Below, piece by piece: positions 55,764 to 64,000 of a stretch of DNA of 64,000 nucleotides. The stretch lies in the NCBI RefSeq assembly GCF_902497775.2, contig NZ_OZ024668.1:4076326-4140325 (forward strand), in the 5' to 3' direction. Below the pieces are notes generated by a model. It worked only from the letters and a program-made list of their open reading frames with translations, was not told the origin of the DNA and made no database searches. Positions within the stretch are counted from its first letter, which is position 1. Each line of letters opens with the position of its first letter. This DNA comes from Pseudomonas fluorescens (GTDB lineage Bacteria; Pseudomonadota; Gammaproteobacteria; Pseudomonadales; Pseudomonadaceae). The position numbers and the translations under genes were made by a program.

Positions 55764-58355
55764 ATGTCATCGCGTAAATTTGGTATCAACCTGGTAATAG
55801 TCATGGCTATCGCCGCACTATTCACCGGGTTCTGGGCGCTGATCAACCGCCCGGTTTCCGCCCCCAACTGGCCGGAGCAGATTTCCGGTTTCTCCTATTC
55901 GCCGTTCCGCCTGGGCGAGAGCCCGCAAAAGGGCCAGTACCCGAGCGAGGACGAACTGCGCCAGGATCTCGAGCAGCTCAGCAAGCTGACCGACAGCATC
56001 CGGATTTACACTGTTGAAGGCACCCAGGCGGAGATTCCGCGCCTGGCCGAAGAGTTCGGCCTGCGTGTGACCCTGGGGGTGTGGATCAGCCCCGACCTTG
56101 AGCGCAACGAGCGGGAAATCGAGAAAGCCATCGAACTGGCCAACAGCTCGCGCAGTGTCGTGCGGGTAATGGTCGGCAACGAAGCGCTGTTTCGCAAGGA
56201 GATCACCCCTGAAGCGCTGATCCAGTACATGGACCGGGTGCGCGCGGCGGTAAAAGTGCCAGTCACCACCAGTGAGCAGTGGCACATCTGGAAAGATCAT
56301 CCGGAGCTGGCCAAGCATGCGGACCTGGTGGCGGCGCACATCCTGCCGTATTGGGAATTCATCCCGATGAAGGATGCCGGCCAGTTCGTCCTGGATCGCG
56401 CCCGCGACCTCAAGCAACAATTCCCACGCAAACCCCTGCTGTTGTCTGAAGTCGGCTGGCCGAGCAACGGCCGCATGCGCGGCGGTGCCGACGCCACCCA
56501 GGCCGACCAGGCCATCTATCTGCGCACCCTGGTCAACAAGCTCAACCGCCAGGGTTACAACTACTTTGTCATCGAAGCCTACGACCAACCGTGGAAGGCC
56601 AGCGACGAAGGCTCGGTGGGCGCCTATTGGGGCGTGTTCAACGCTGCCCGCCAGCAAAAATTCAACTTCGAAGGCCCGGTGGTGGCCATTCCGCAATGGC
56701 GCGTGCTGGCAGTCGGCTCGGTGGTGCTGGCGATGCTCTCGCTGACCCTGCTGCTGATCGACGGCTCGGCCCTGCGCCAGCGCGGCCGGACCTTCCTGAC
56801 CTTCATCGCTTTCCTTTGCGGTTCGGTGCTGGTGTGGATCGGCTACGACTACAGCCAGCAGTACAGCACCTGGTTCAGCCTGACCGTGGGCTTTTTGCTC
56901 GCCCTCGGCGCACTCGGCGTATTCATTGTGTTGCTCACCGAGGCCCATGAACTGGCCGAAGCGGTATGGATCCACAAGCGCCGCCGGGAGTTCCTGCCGG
57001 TGCAGGCCGACGCCGCCTACCGCCCCAAGGTCTCGGTGCATGTGCCCTGCTACAACGAGCCGCCGGAGATGGTCAAACAGACCCTCAACGCCCTGGCCGC
57101 GCTGGACTATCCGGACTACGAAGTCCTGATCATCGACAACAACACCAAGGACCCGGCGGTCTGGGAGCCGATCAAGGCCCACTGCGAGATGCTCGGCGAG
57201 CGCTTCAAGTTCTTCCACGTCGCGCCCCTGGCCGGCTTCAAGGGCGGCGCGCTGAACTACCTGATCCCGCATACCGCCAAGGACGCCGAAGTGATCGCGG
57301 TGATCGACTCGGACTACTGCGTCGATCGCAACTGGCTCAAGCACATGGTGCCGCACTTCGCCGACCCGAAGATTGCCGTGGTGCAATCGCCCCAGGATTA
57401 TCGCGACCAGAACGAAAGCACCTTCAAGAAGCTCTGCTACAGCGAGTACAAGGGCTTCTTCCATATCGGCATGGTCACCCGCAACGACCGTGACGCGATC
57501 ATCCAGCACGGCACCATGACCATGACCCGCCGCTCGGTACTCGAAGAGTTGGGCTGGGCCGACTGGTGTATCTGTGAAGACGCCGAGCTGGGCCTGCGGG
57601 TGTTCGAGAAAGGCTACTCGGCGGCGTATTCCCACGAGAGCTATGGCAAGGGGCTGATGCCCGATACCTTCATCGACTTCAAGAAGCAGCGCTTCCGCTG
57701 GGCCTATGGCGCCATCCAGATCATCAAGCGCCACGCCGCGAGCCTGTTGCGCGGCAAGGACTCGGAACTGACCCGTGGCCAGCGCTACCACTTCCTCGCC
57801 GGCTGGCTGCCGTGGATCGCCGATGGCATGAACATCTTCTTCACCGTCGGCGCGCTGCTGTGGTCGGCAGCGATGATCATCGTGCCGCAACGGGTCGACC
57901 CGCCGCTGCTGATCTTCGCCATTCCACCGTTGGCGCTGTTCGTGTTCAAGGTCGGCAAGATCGTGTTCCTCTACCGCCGTGCGGTGGGCGTGAACCTCAA
58001 GGACGCCTTCGCCGCGGCGCTGGCCGGCCTTGCGTTGTCGCACACCATCGCCAAGGCGGTGCTGTACGGTTTCTTCACCAGCAGCATTCCGTTCTTCCGC
58101 ACGCCAAAGAACGCCGACAGCCATGGTGTGCTGGTGGCACTGTCCGAGGCCCGTGAAGAGCTGTTCATCATGCTGCTGCTGTGGGGCGCGGCGGCCGGGA
58201 TCTATCTGGTCCAGGGTCTGCCGAGCAATGACATGCGCTTCTGGGTGGCCATGCTGCTGGTGCAGTCGCTGCCGTACCTGGCGGCGCTGATCATGGCCCT
58301 GCTGTCGTCGCTGCCAAAGCCGGTGGATGCCGCGCAGCCGGCCCAGGCCTCCTGA
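55764..58355 (+). CDS. ndvB: Beta-(1,3)-glucan synthase NdvB-like (GH17-GT2 fusion)
   Basis: An 863-residue inner-membrane protein. After an N-terminal anchor helix (about 7-27) comes a GH17-like domain (about 35-310, with VGNEALFR and LLSEVGWPSNG), then two or three helices (about 312-395) and a GT2 domain (about 415-650, with CYNEP, AVIDSDYCV, the ED pair and the KKQRFRWAYG motif), then more helices. P. aeruginosa NdvB (PA1163), next to dapE there as here, makes cyclic glucans linked to biofilm antibiotic tolerance. The 290-base gap upstream shows no gene. Confidence 0.9.
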   Translation: MSSRKFGINLVIVMAIAALFTGFWALINRPVSAPNWPEQISGFSYSPFRLGESPQKGQYPSEDELRQDLEQLSKLTDSIRIYTVEGTQAEIPRLAEEFGLRVTLGVWISPDLERNEREIEKAIELANSSRSVVRVMVGNEALFRKEITPEALIQYMDRVRAAVKVPVTTSEQWHIWKDHPELAKHADLVAAHILPYWEFIPMKDAGQFVLDRARDLKQQFPRKPLLLSEVGWPSNGRMRGGADATQADQAIYLRTLVNKLNRQGYNYFVIEAYDQPWKASDEGSVGAYWGVFNAARQQKFNFEGPVVAIPQWRVLAVGSVVLAMLSLTLLLIDGSALRQRGRTFLTFIAFLCGSVLVWIGYDYSQQYSTWFSLTVGFLLALGALGVFIVLLTEAHELAEAVWIHKRRREFLPVQADAAYRPKVSVHVPCYNEPPEMVKQTLNALAALDYPDYEVLIIDNNTKDPAVWEPIKAHCEMLGERFKFFHVAPLAGFKGGALNYLIPHTAKDAEVIAVIDSDYCVDRNWLKHMVPHFADPKIAVVQSPQDYRDQNESTFKKLCYSEYKGFFHIGMVTRNDRDAIIQHGTMTMTRRSVLEELGWADWCICEDAELGLRVFEKGYSAAYSHESYGKGLMPDTFIDFKKQRFRWAYGAIQIIKRHAASLLRGKDSELTRGQRYHFLAGWLPWIADGMNIFFTVGALLWSAAMIIVPQRVDPPLLIFAIPPLALFVFKVGKIVFLYRRAVGVNLKDAFAAALAGLALSHTIAKAVLYGFFTSSIPFFRTPKNADSHGVLVALSEAREELFIMLLLWGAAAGIYLVQGLPSNDMRFWVAMLLVQSLPYLAALIMALLSSLPKPVDAAQPAQAS

Positions 58356-58367
58356 CCCTGAGATAAC

Positions 58368-58432
58368 CTGTAGGAGCGGGCGTGCCCCGCGATGCGATGG
58401 CCCGCAATTGCGGGACACGCCCGCTCCTACAG
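58368..58432. repeat. REPIN-like inverted REP pair
   Basis: CTGTAGGAGCGGGCGTGCCC ... GGACACGCCCGCTCCTACAG, a near-perfect 65-base inverted repeat between ndvB and dapE, built of two facing REP units. Confidence 0.8.
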
Positions 58433-58497
58433 GGCGCTGAATTGCTATAAGATAACCCCCCTCGAATTCGTGCCCTGCCTTGCCCCCGGAGTTCCCC

Positions 58498-59649
58498 ATG
58501 ACGGCCCCAGCCGACCTCTCGCCTACCCTTGAACTGGCCTGCGACCTGATTCGCCGTCCGTCGGTAACCCCGCTGGACTTCGACTGCCAGAAACAGATGA
58601 TGCAGCGCCTGGGCGATGCCGGTTTCCTGCTTGAGCCGATGCGCATCGAAGACGTCGACAACTTCTGGGCTACCCATGGCACCCAGGAAGGTCCGGTGCT
58701 GTGCTTCGCCGGCCACACCGACGTGGTCCCGACCGGCCCGGTGCAGGCTTGGCAGAACGATCCGTTCGACGCCCTGATCGATGCCGACGGCATGCTCTGC
58801 GGGCGCGGCGCGGCCGACATGAAGGGCAGCCTGGCCGCCATGGTGGTGGCTACCGAGCGCTTCGTCGCCGACTACCCGAACCATCGCGGCAAGGTCGCCT
58901 TCCTGATCACCAGCGATGAAGAAGGCCCGGCCCACCACGGCACCAAGGCCGTGGTCGAGCGCCTGGCCGCGCGCAACGAGCGCCTGGACTGGTGCATCGT
59001 CGGCGAGCCATCGAGCACCAGCCTGGTCGGTGACGTGGTCAAGAACGGCCGTCGCGGCTCGCTTGGCGCCAAGCTCACGGTGCGTGGCGTGCAGGGCCAT
59101 GTGGCCTACCCGCACCTGGCCAAGAACCCGATTCACCTGGCAGCTCCAGCCCTGGCGGAACTGGCTGGCGAGCACTGGGACGAAGGCAATGCGTTCTTCC
59201 CGCCGACCAGCTTCCAGATCTCCAACCTCAACTCCGGCACCGGCGCCACCAACGTGGTACCGGGCGAGCTGACCGCGCTGTTCAACTTCCGCTTCTCTAC
59301 CGAATCGACGGTCGAAAGCCTGCAGCAGCGGGTTGCCGCCATCCTCGACAAGCACCAACTGGACTGGCATGTGGATTGGGCGCTTTCGGGCCTGCCATTC
59401 CTGACCGAACCGGGCGACCTGCTCGACGCGGTATCGGCCAGCATCAAGGCGGTCACCGGTCGTGAGACCAAGGCCTCGACCAGCGGCGGCACCTCCGACG
59501 GGCGCTTCATCGCCACCCTGGGCACCCAGGTGGTCGAATTGGGCCCGGTCAACGCCACCATTCACCAGGTCAACGAGCGGATCCTGGCCAGCGACCTCGA
59601 TGTGCTGACCGAAATCTACTACCAGACCCTGACCCGGTTGCTTGCCTGA
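58498..59649 (+). CDS. dapE: Succinyl-diaminopimelate desuccinylase
   Basis: A 383-residue M20 zinc peptidase-like enzyme removing succinate in the DAP pathway. [16 protein letters not shown] (about 72-87) holds the first zinc His and the Asp; [14 protein letters not shown] holds the catalytic Glu pair. [18 protein letters not shown] is the expected start. The stop shares one base with rlmA. Confidence 0.97.
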   Translation: MTAPADLSPTLELACDLIRRPSVTPLDFDCQKQMMQRLGDAGFLLEPMRIEDVDNFWATHGTQEGPVLCFAGHTDVVPTGPVQAWQNDPFDALIDADGMLCGRGAADMKGSLAAMVVATERFVADYPNHRGKVAFLITSDEEGPAHHGTKAVVERLAARNERLDWCIVGEPSSTSLVGDVVKNGRRGSLGAKLTVRGVQGHVAYPHLAKNPIHLAAPALAELAGEHWDEGNAFFPPTSFQISNLNSGTGATNVVPGELTALFNFRFSTESTVESLQQRVAAILDKHQLDWHVDWALSGLPFLTEPGDLLDAVSASIKAVTGRETKASTSGGTSDGRFIATLGTQVVELGPVNATIHQVNERILASDLDVLTEIYYQTLTRLLA

Positions 59650-60461
59650 TGCTCACCTGCCCGATCTGCAGCGCCGCGCTGAGCACGCTCGACAATGGTG
59701 TGGCCTGCCCGGCCGGCCACCGTTTCGACCGTGCCCGTCAGGGTTACCTGAACCTATTGCCGGTGCAGCACAAGAACAGCCGTGACCCGGGTGACAACCA
59801 GGCCATGGTCGAGGCCCGCCGCGATTTTCTCAACGCTGGCCATTACGCTCCAGTAGCCCGGCGCCTGGCCGAACTTGCCGCTGAACGCGCACCCGCGCGC
59901 TGGTTGGACATCGGCTGTGGCGAGGGTTACTACACCGCGCAAATTGCCCAGGCATTGCCCGAAGCCGACGGTTACGCCCTGGACATCTCCCGCGAAGCGG
60001 TCAAGCGCGCCTGCAAGCGCAACCCGGCGCTGACCTGGCTGGTGGCGAGCATGGCCCGGGTGCCGCTGGCCGATGGCAGTTGCCAGTTCCTGGCCAGTGT
60101 CTTCAGCCCTCTGGACTGGCAAGAGGCCCTGCGCCTGCTCAGCCCCGGCGGCGGCCTGATGCGTGTCGGCCCGACCAACGAGCACCTGATCGAGCTGCGC
60201 CACAAGCTCTACGATGAAGTGCGCGACTACAGCGACGACAAGCACCTGGCACTGGTGCCCGAGGGCATGCGGCACGCCCACAGCGAAACCCTGAAATTGC
60301 GCTTGAGCCTTGCCGACAGCAAGGCCCGCGCCGACCTGCTGGCCATGACCCCGCATGGCTGGCGCGCCAGCGCTGAAAAACGCGCGCGCGTCATCGACCA
60401 GGCCGAACCTTTCGAGGTCACGGTATCGATGCGTTACGATTACTTTGTGCGCCAAGACTGA
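59649..60461 (+). CDS. rlmA: 23S rRNA (guanine745-N1)-methyltransferase RlmA
   Basis: A 270-residue methyltransferase (RrmA). The N-terminal zinc finger CPICSAALSTLDNGVACPAG-H (about 4-24) precedes the SAM site WLDIGCGEGYYTAQIA (about 84-99). It methylates G745 of 23S rRNA. It overlaps dapE by one base (TGATG). Confidence 0.95.
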   Translation: MLTCPICSAALSTLDNGVACPAGHRFDRARQGYLNLLPVQHKNSRDPGDNQAMVEARRDFLNAGHYAPVARRLAELAAERAPARWLDIGCGEGYYTAQIAQALPEADGYALDISREAVKRACKRNPALTWLVASMARVPLADGSCQFLASVFSPLDWQEALRLLSPGGGLMRVGPTNEHLIELRHKLYDEVRDYSDDKHLALVPEGMRHAHSETLKLRLSLADSKARADLLAMTPHGWRASAEKRARVIDQAEPFEVTVSMRYDYFVRQD

Positions 60462-60478
60462 GCGCACCCGGAGCCCCT

Positions 60479-60856
60479 ATGCGCCAACCCGATATCGAGA
60501 TTTACCTGAAAGACGCCGACGTCGACCACAAGCAGATTGCTGCCTGGCTCACTGAAGCGCTCGGCCCGTGCAGCGACTGGCAGCAGAAAGGCCAGACCTA
60601 CAAGTGCAAGGCCGGTAACATTCCAGTTACCTGGTTACCGAAGGCTGTAGGCAAATGGAACAGTCTTTTCCTGGAAAGCGACCAGACGCCGTGGGATGAC
60701 GACATTGCCTGCGCCCGCGCCGCCTTTGCCGCACTGAACGTCGAAGTGCGCTGCGCACCGGGCAGCTGGGTCGAGGAAGAAGGTGAAGAGGATGCCGATC
60801 GCTGGATCCGCATCAGTGCCGACGGTGAAGAGGAAATCACCTGGCGTACCGCCTGA
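60479..60856 (+). CDS. Conserved small acidic protein
   Basis: A 125-residue soluble, Trp-rich and acidic protein (MRQPDIEIYLKDADVDHKQI; later GSWVEEEGEEDADRWIRISA). I know no function; a gene of this kind sits beside rlmA/dapE in other pseudomonads. It starts 17 bases after rlmA, so it is probably in the dapE-rlmA operon, and is followed by a strong terminator. Confidence 0.85.
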   Translation: MRQPDIEIYLKDADVDHKQIAAWLTEALGPCSDWQQKGQTYKCKAGNIPVTWLPKAVGKWNSLFLESDQTPWDDDIACARAAFAALNVEVRCAPGSWVEEEGEEDADRWIRISADGEEEITWRTA

Positions 60857-60869
60857 AAGAGCTTTTTCG

Positions 60870-60906
60870 AAAAGGCCCGCCCCGGTCGTCCGGCGGCGGG
60901 CCTTTT
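60870..60906 (+). terminator. Two-way terminator between the acidic protein and csp genes
   Basis: AAAAGGCCCGCC pairs with GGCGGGCCTTTT around a short loop; T runs exist on both strands, serving both convergent genes. Confidence 0.85.
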
Positions 60907-60944
60907 CGCTTCTGGGCCCAGGCTCGAGGCTTGTGGCCCGGCGC

Positions 60945-61154
60945 TTACAGCCCGACTACGTCTTCTGCCTGCAGGCCTTTCTGGCCCTGAGTCAGATTGT
61001 ATTCGACCTGCTGCCCCTCAAGCAGGGTGCGATGACCCTCCCCGCGGATGGCACGGTAGTGAACGAACACGTCCGCGCCACCTTCACGCTGAATGAAGCC
61101 GTAACCTTTGGCGTCATTGAACCACTTTACACTTCCAGTCTCACGAGACGACAT
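60945..61154 (-). CDS. Cold-shock-domain protein
   Basis: A 69-residue CspA-family OB-fold protein. RNA-binding motifs RNP1 (KGYGFIQ) and RNP2 (VFVHYRAI) are present. The family binds single-stranded RNA and DNA; whether this copy is cold-induced is not known. ATG at 61154 with GGAG 8 bases upstream was preferred to the GTG two codons earlier. The 222-base gap to plsB holds its leader and an AT-rich promoter region. Confidence 0.93.
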   Translation of the reverse strand: MSSRETGSVKWFNDAKGYGFIQREGGADVFVHYRAIRGEGHRTLLEGQQVEYNLTQGQKGLQAEDVVGL

Positions 61155-61376
61155 CTGCACTACTCCGGATTTTTATTTTGGAATCGCCTTGCATGCAGAG
61201 GGGTCACGGCCCCCTGCCGACGCAGCTTGCGCAAATCTCTTGCAAGCGGCGGACCGAGTATATGACACACTTAAATTAATTTTCATGACCGGGGCGCTTT
61301 TTGCTGAACTTGCGCAGATACGGCACACTAGTCGACTGAGCAAGTACTCGAAAATCTCATCCAGAGCACACACCGT

Positions 61377-63863
61377 ATGACCCGTTCCCCCTTGCGCCGC
61401 CTGATCTTCGGCGCCCTGCGTCGCCTGTTGTACCTGTGGGTTCGCTCCGAGACCATCAACCAGTCGTCCTTTACCCTGAACCTGGATCGCAGCCGGCCGG
61501 TGTTCTACGCCCTGCAGTCGCCGTCGCTCACCGACCTTGCCGTGCTTGACCGCGAATGCACCAAAGCCGGGCTGCCTCGCCCGGTGCTACCGGTCGCCGT
61601 GGGTACCCTGCAAGAGCCCGCAGCGTTCTTTTACCTGACGCCGGAGCCCGACTGGCTCGGCCGCCAGGACAAGCGCGGCGCCCCTCCCACCCTGGCGCGG
61701 CTGGTCAACGCCATCAGCCAGCATGCCGAGGAAGATGCACAGATCATCCCCGTCAGCGTGTTCTGGGGCCAGTCGCCGGCCAGCGAATCCAGCCCCTGGA
61801 AGCTGCTGTTCGCCGACAGCTGGGCAGTTACCGGGCGCCTGCGCCGTCTGCTCACCGTACTGATCCTCGGGCGCAAGACCCGCGTGCAGTTCTCGGCGCC
61901 GATTCACCTGCGCGAGCTGGTGCAACACAACAAAGGTCACGAGCGCACCGTGCGCATGGCCCAGCGCCTGCTGCGGGTGCACTTTCGCAACCTCAAGAGC
62001 GCGGTCATCGGCCCGGACATCTCCCACCGGCGCAACCTGGTCAAGGGCCTGGTCCACGACCCGCTGGTGCGCCAGGCCATTGCCGATGAAGCCGAACGCG
62101 AGAAAATCCCGCTGGCAAAAGCCGAAGCCCAGGCCCTGCGCTACGGCAACGAGATCGCCTCGGACTACACCTACACCGCCATCCGCTTCCTCGAAGTGGT
62201 ACTGAGCTGGTTCTGGAACAAGATCTACGACGGCATCAAGGTCAACCACATCGAGCAGGTGCAGGGCATCGCCCCGGGCCACGAAGTCATCTACGTGCCG
62301 TGCCACCGCAGCCATATCGACTACCTGCTGCTGTCCTACCTGCTGTTTCGCAACGGCCTGACGCCGCCGCACATCGCTGCCGGGATCAACCTCAACATGC
62401 CGGTGATCGGCGGCCTGCTGCGCCGTGGCGGGGCGTTTTTCATGCGCCGCACCTTCAAGGGCAACCCGCTGTACACCGCCGTGTTCAACGAGTACCTGCA
62501 CACCCTGTTCACCAAGGGTTTCCCGGTCGAGTACTTCGTCGAGGGCGGCCGCTCGCGCACCGGGCGCATGCTGCAGCCGAAAACCGGCATGCTCGCCATC
62601 ACCCTGCGCAGCTACCTGCGTTCATCGCGCACGCCAATCGTCTTCGTGCCGGTGTACATCGGATATGAACGGGTACTCGAAGGCCGCACCTACCTGGGCG
62701 AACTGCGCGGGGCGAGCAAGAAGAAAGAAACGATTTTCGACATCTTCAAGGTCATCGGCGCGCTCAAGCAACGCTTTGGCCAGGTGGCGGTCAACTTCGG
62801 CGAGCCGATCCGCCTCGGCGCCTTCCTCGACCAGCAGCAACCCGGCTGGCGCGAGCAGGAGCACGGCCCACAGTTCCGCCCGGCCTGGCTCAACGAAACC
62901 ACATCGCGCCTGGGCGAGAAGGTCGCCCAGCACCTGAACGAGGCAGCGGCGATCAACCCGGTCAACCTGGTGGCCCTGGCGCTGCTCTCCACCAGCCGCC
63001 TGGCCCTGGACGAACGCGCCCTGGCGCGGGTGCTGGACCTGTACCTGGCACTGCTGCGCAAGGTGCCCTACTCGCCGCACACCACGCTGCCTGAAGGCGA
63101 TGGCCTGGCCCTGATCAGCCACGTCAAGGGCATGGAGCTGCTGGCCGAGCAGAGCGATGCGCTAGGCAAGATCCTCTACCTGGACGAGCAGAACGCCGTC
63201 CTGATGACCTACTACCGCAACAACGTGCTGCATATCTTCGCCCTGCCGGCCTTGCTGGCAAGCTTCTTCCAGAGCAGCTCGCGGATGAGCCGCGAACTGA
63301 TCCTGCAGTACACCCGGGCATTGTACCCGTACCTGCAATCGGAACTGTTCATTCGCTGGGAGCTCGATGAGCTGGACGCAGTCATCGACCAGTGGCTGGA
63401 GGCTTTCGTCGAGCAGGGCCTGCTGCGCTTTGAAAACGGCGTGTACCTGCGCCCGGCGCCAAGTTCGCGGCAGTTCGTGCTGCTGACCCTGCTGGCCCGT
63501 GCCATCACCCAGACCCTGCAGCGCTTCTACATGGCCACCGCCTTGCTGCTCAACAGCGGCCAGCACACGCTGAGCGCCGAAGAGCTGGAAGACCTGTGCG
63601 TGATCATGGCCCAGCGCCTGTCGATTTTGCATGGCCTGAACGCCCCGGAGTTCTTCGACAAAACCCTGTTCCGCCACTTCATCCAGACCCAGATCGAACA
63701 AGGCGTGCTGCATCCGGACGTCAATGGCAAGCTCGGTTACCACGAAAAACTCAGCGAGCTGGCCGAAGGCGCGGCCAAGCGGGTGTTGTCGGCGCAGGTG
63801 CGCCTGTCGATCCGCCAGGTAGCCCTGCATCGCAGCGAAGAAGCCACCGAGACCGCGGCATAG
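61377..63863 (+). CDS. plsB: Glycerol-3-phosphate 1-O-acyltransferase
   Basis: An 828-residue membrane-associated acyltransferase, first step of phospholipid synthesis. The HX4D site is in [15 protein letters not shown] (about 304-318), followed by [13 protein letters not shown] and the [13 protein letters not shown] substrate motif. Length fits the PlsB type. Confidence 0.97.
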   Translation: MTRSPLRRLIFGALRRLLYLWVRSETINQSSFTLNLDRSRPVFYALQSPSLTDLAVLDRECTKAGLPRPVLPVAVGTLQEPAAFFYLTPEPDWLGRQDKRGAPPTLARLVNAISQHAEEDAQIIPVSVFWGQSPASESSPWKLLFADSWAVTGRLRRLLTVLILGRKTRVQFSAPIHLRELVQHNKGHERTVRMAQRLLRVHFRNLKSAVIGPDISHRRNLVKGLVHDPLVRQAIADEAEREKIPLAKAEAQALRYGNEIASDYTYTAIRFLEVVLSWFWNKIYDGIKVNHIEQVQGIAPGHEVIYVPCHRSHIDYLLLSYLLFRNGLTPPHIAAGINLNMPVIGGLLRRGGAFFMRRTFKGNPLYTAVFNEYLHTLFTKGFPVEYFVEGGRSRTGRMLQPKTGMLAITLRSYLRSSRTPIVFVPVYIGYERVLEGRTYLGELRGASKKKETIFDIFKVIGALKQRFGQVAVNFGEPIRLGAFLDQQQPGWREQEHGPQFRPAWLNETTSRLGEKVAQHLNEAAAINPVNLVALALLSTSRLALDERALARVLDLYLALLRKVPYSPHTTLPEGDGLALISHVKGMELLAEQSDALGKILYLDEQNAVLMTYYRNNVLHIFALPALLASFFQSSSRMSRELILQYTRALYPYLQSELFIRWELDELDAVIDQWLEAFVEQGLLRFENGVYLRPAPSSRQFVLLTLLARAITQTLQRFYMATALLLNSGQHTLSAEELEDLCVIMAQRLSILHGLNAPEFFDKTLFRHFIQTQIEQGVLHPDVNGKLGYHEKLSELAEGAAKRVLSAQVRLSIRQVALHRSEEATETAA

Positions 63864-63947
63864 GCCATACTGGCCCGTGCCATTGGAGCAACACGAATCG
63901 AACCGGTTGGCGACCGCCGTAGCGGCGCCAACGATAAGGAGCTACTG

Positions 63948-64000
63948 ATGAAAAAACTGTCCCTGATCCTTCTTGGCAGCCTGCTGGCCGCGTGCAGCAG
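63948..64000 (+). CDS. Start of a lipoprotein gene, cut by the window edge
   Basis: ATG at 63948 follows AAGGAGCTACTG. The first 17 codons read MKKLSLILLGSLLAACS, a lipoprotein signal peptide with lipobox LAAC. Nothing more can be said because the gene leaves the window. Confidence 0.75.
   Translation, partial: MKKLSLILLGSLLAACS

Noticed and set aside
55818..58841. 1007-residue minus-strand ORF opposite ndvB and dapE
   Set aside because: Antisense to two well-supported genes; composition (His/Gln/Val-rich) is typical of a GC-driven shadow.
63890..63935. GTTGGCG/CGCCAAC-type hairpin after plsB
   Set aside because: The stem is imperfect and no T run follows, so it is not called a terminator.

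Overview
The window is a high-GC gammaproteobacterial chromosome segment. Gene content and order (mutS-fdxA-rsmZ-rpoS-nlpD-pcm-surE-truD-ispF, then the large rpsB-to-eno block) place it in Pseudomonas, most like the putida/fluorescens lineages; the species cannot be fixed from this alone. Nearly all of it is housekeeping sequence. The accessory part is roughly positions 1-6680.

Positions 1-6680 are the regulatory, lysis and baseplate end of an R-type (P2-like) tailocin cluster beside mutS. Reading on the minus strand: a LexA-like repressor (prtR-like, 6615-5881), a possible 85-residue ORF, a pore-forming colicin-like bacteriocin (5407-4301) with its convergent immunity gene (3937-4269, plus strand), a holin, an unknown two-helix membrane protein, then tail and baseplate genes (PA0615-like, gpV, gpW, gpJ, start of gpI). 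The holin-to-gpI order matches the P. aeruginosa R-pyocin locus; the bacteriocin/immunity pair lies between repressor and holin. TGCAT-rich operator-like elements overlap predicted promoters of both the repressor and the bacteriocin unit, suggesting that one DNA-damage switch controls both weapons. This is the most interesting part of the window.

Positions 6785-9816 hold mutS and fdxA (plus strand). The fdxA-rpoS gap holds the small RNA rsmZ (minus strand) with an upstream GacA box. Positions 10351-16412 are the minus-strand set rpoS, nlpD, pcm, surE, truD, ispF and fghA; fghA forms a formaldehyde-detoxification pair with adhC (16421-17533), and a LysR regulator is divergent from adhC.

Positions 18574-44557 are one long minus-strand block: rpsB, tsf, pyrH, frr, uppS, cdsA, dxr, rseP, bamA, skp, lpxD, fabZ, lpxA, lpxB, rnhB, dnaE, accA, tilS, pyrG, kdsA, eno, ftsB, ispD. 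It combines translation, isoprenoid/undecaprenyl, lipid A, outer-membrane assembly, fatty acid, replication and CTP/KDO functions.

Positions 44902-64000 are mostly plus strand: map, glnD, dapC, an antiporter (minus), an ArsC/YffB-like protein, dapD, csdA, sufE, tcdA (minus), ndvB, dapE, rlmA, a small acidic protein, a cold-shock protein (minus), plsB and the start of a lipoprotein gene. REP/REPIN-type palindromes lie in several gaps. No tRNA, rRNA, insertion sequence or CRISPR array was seen.
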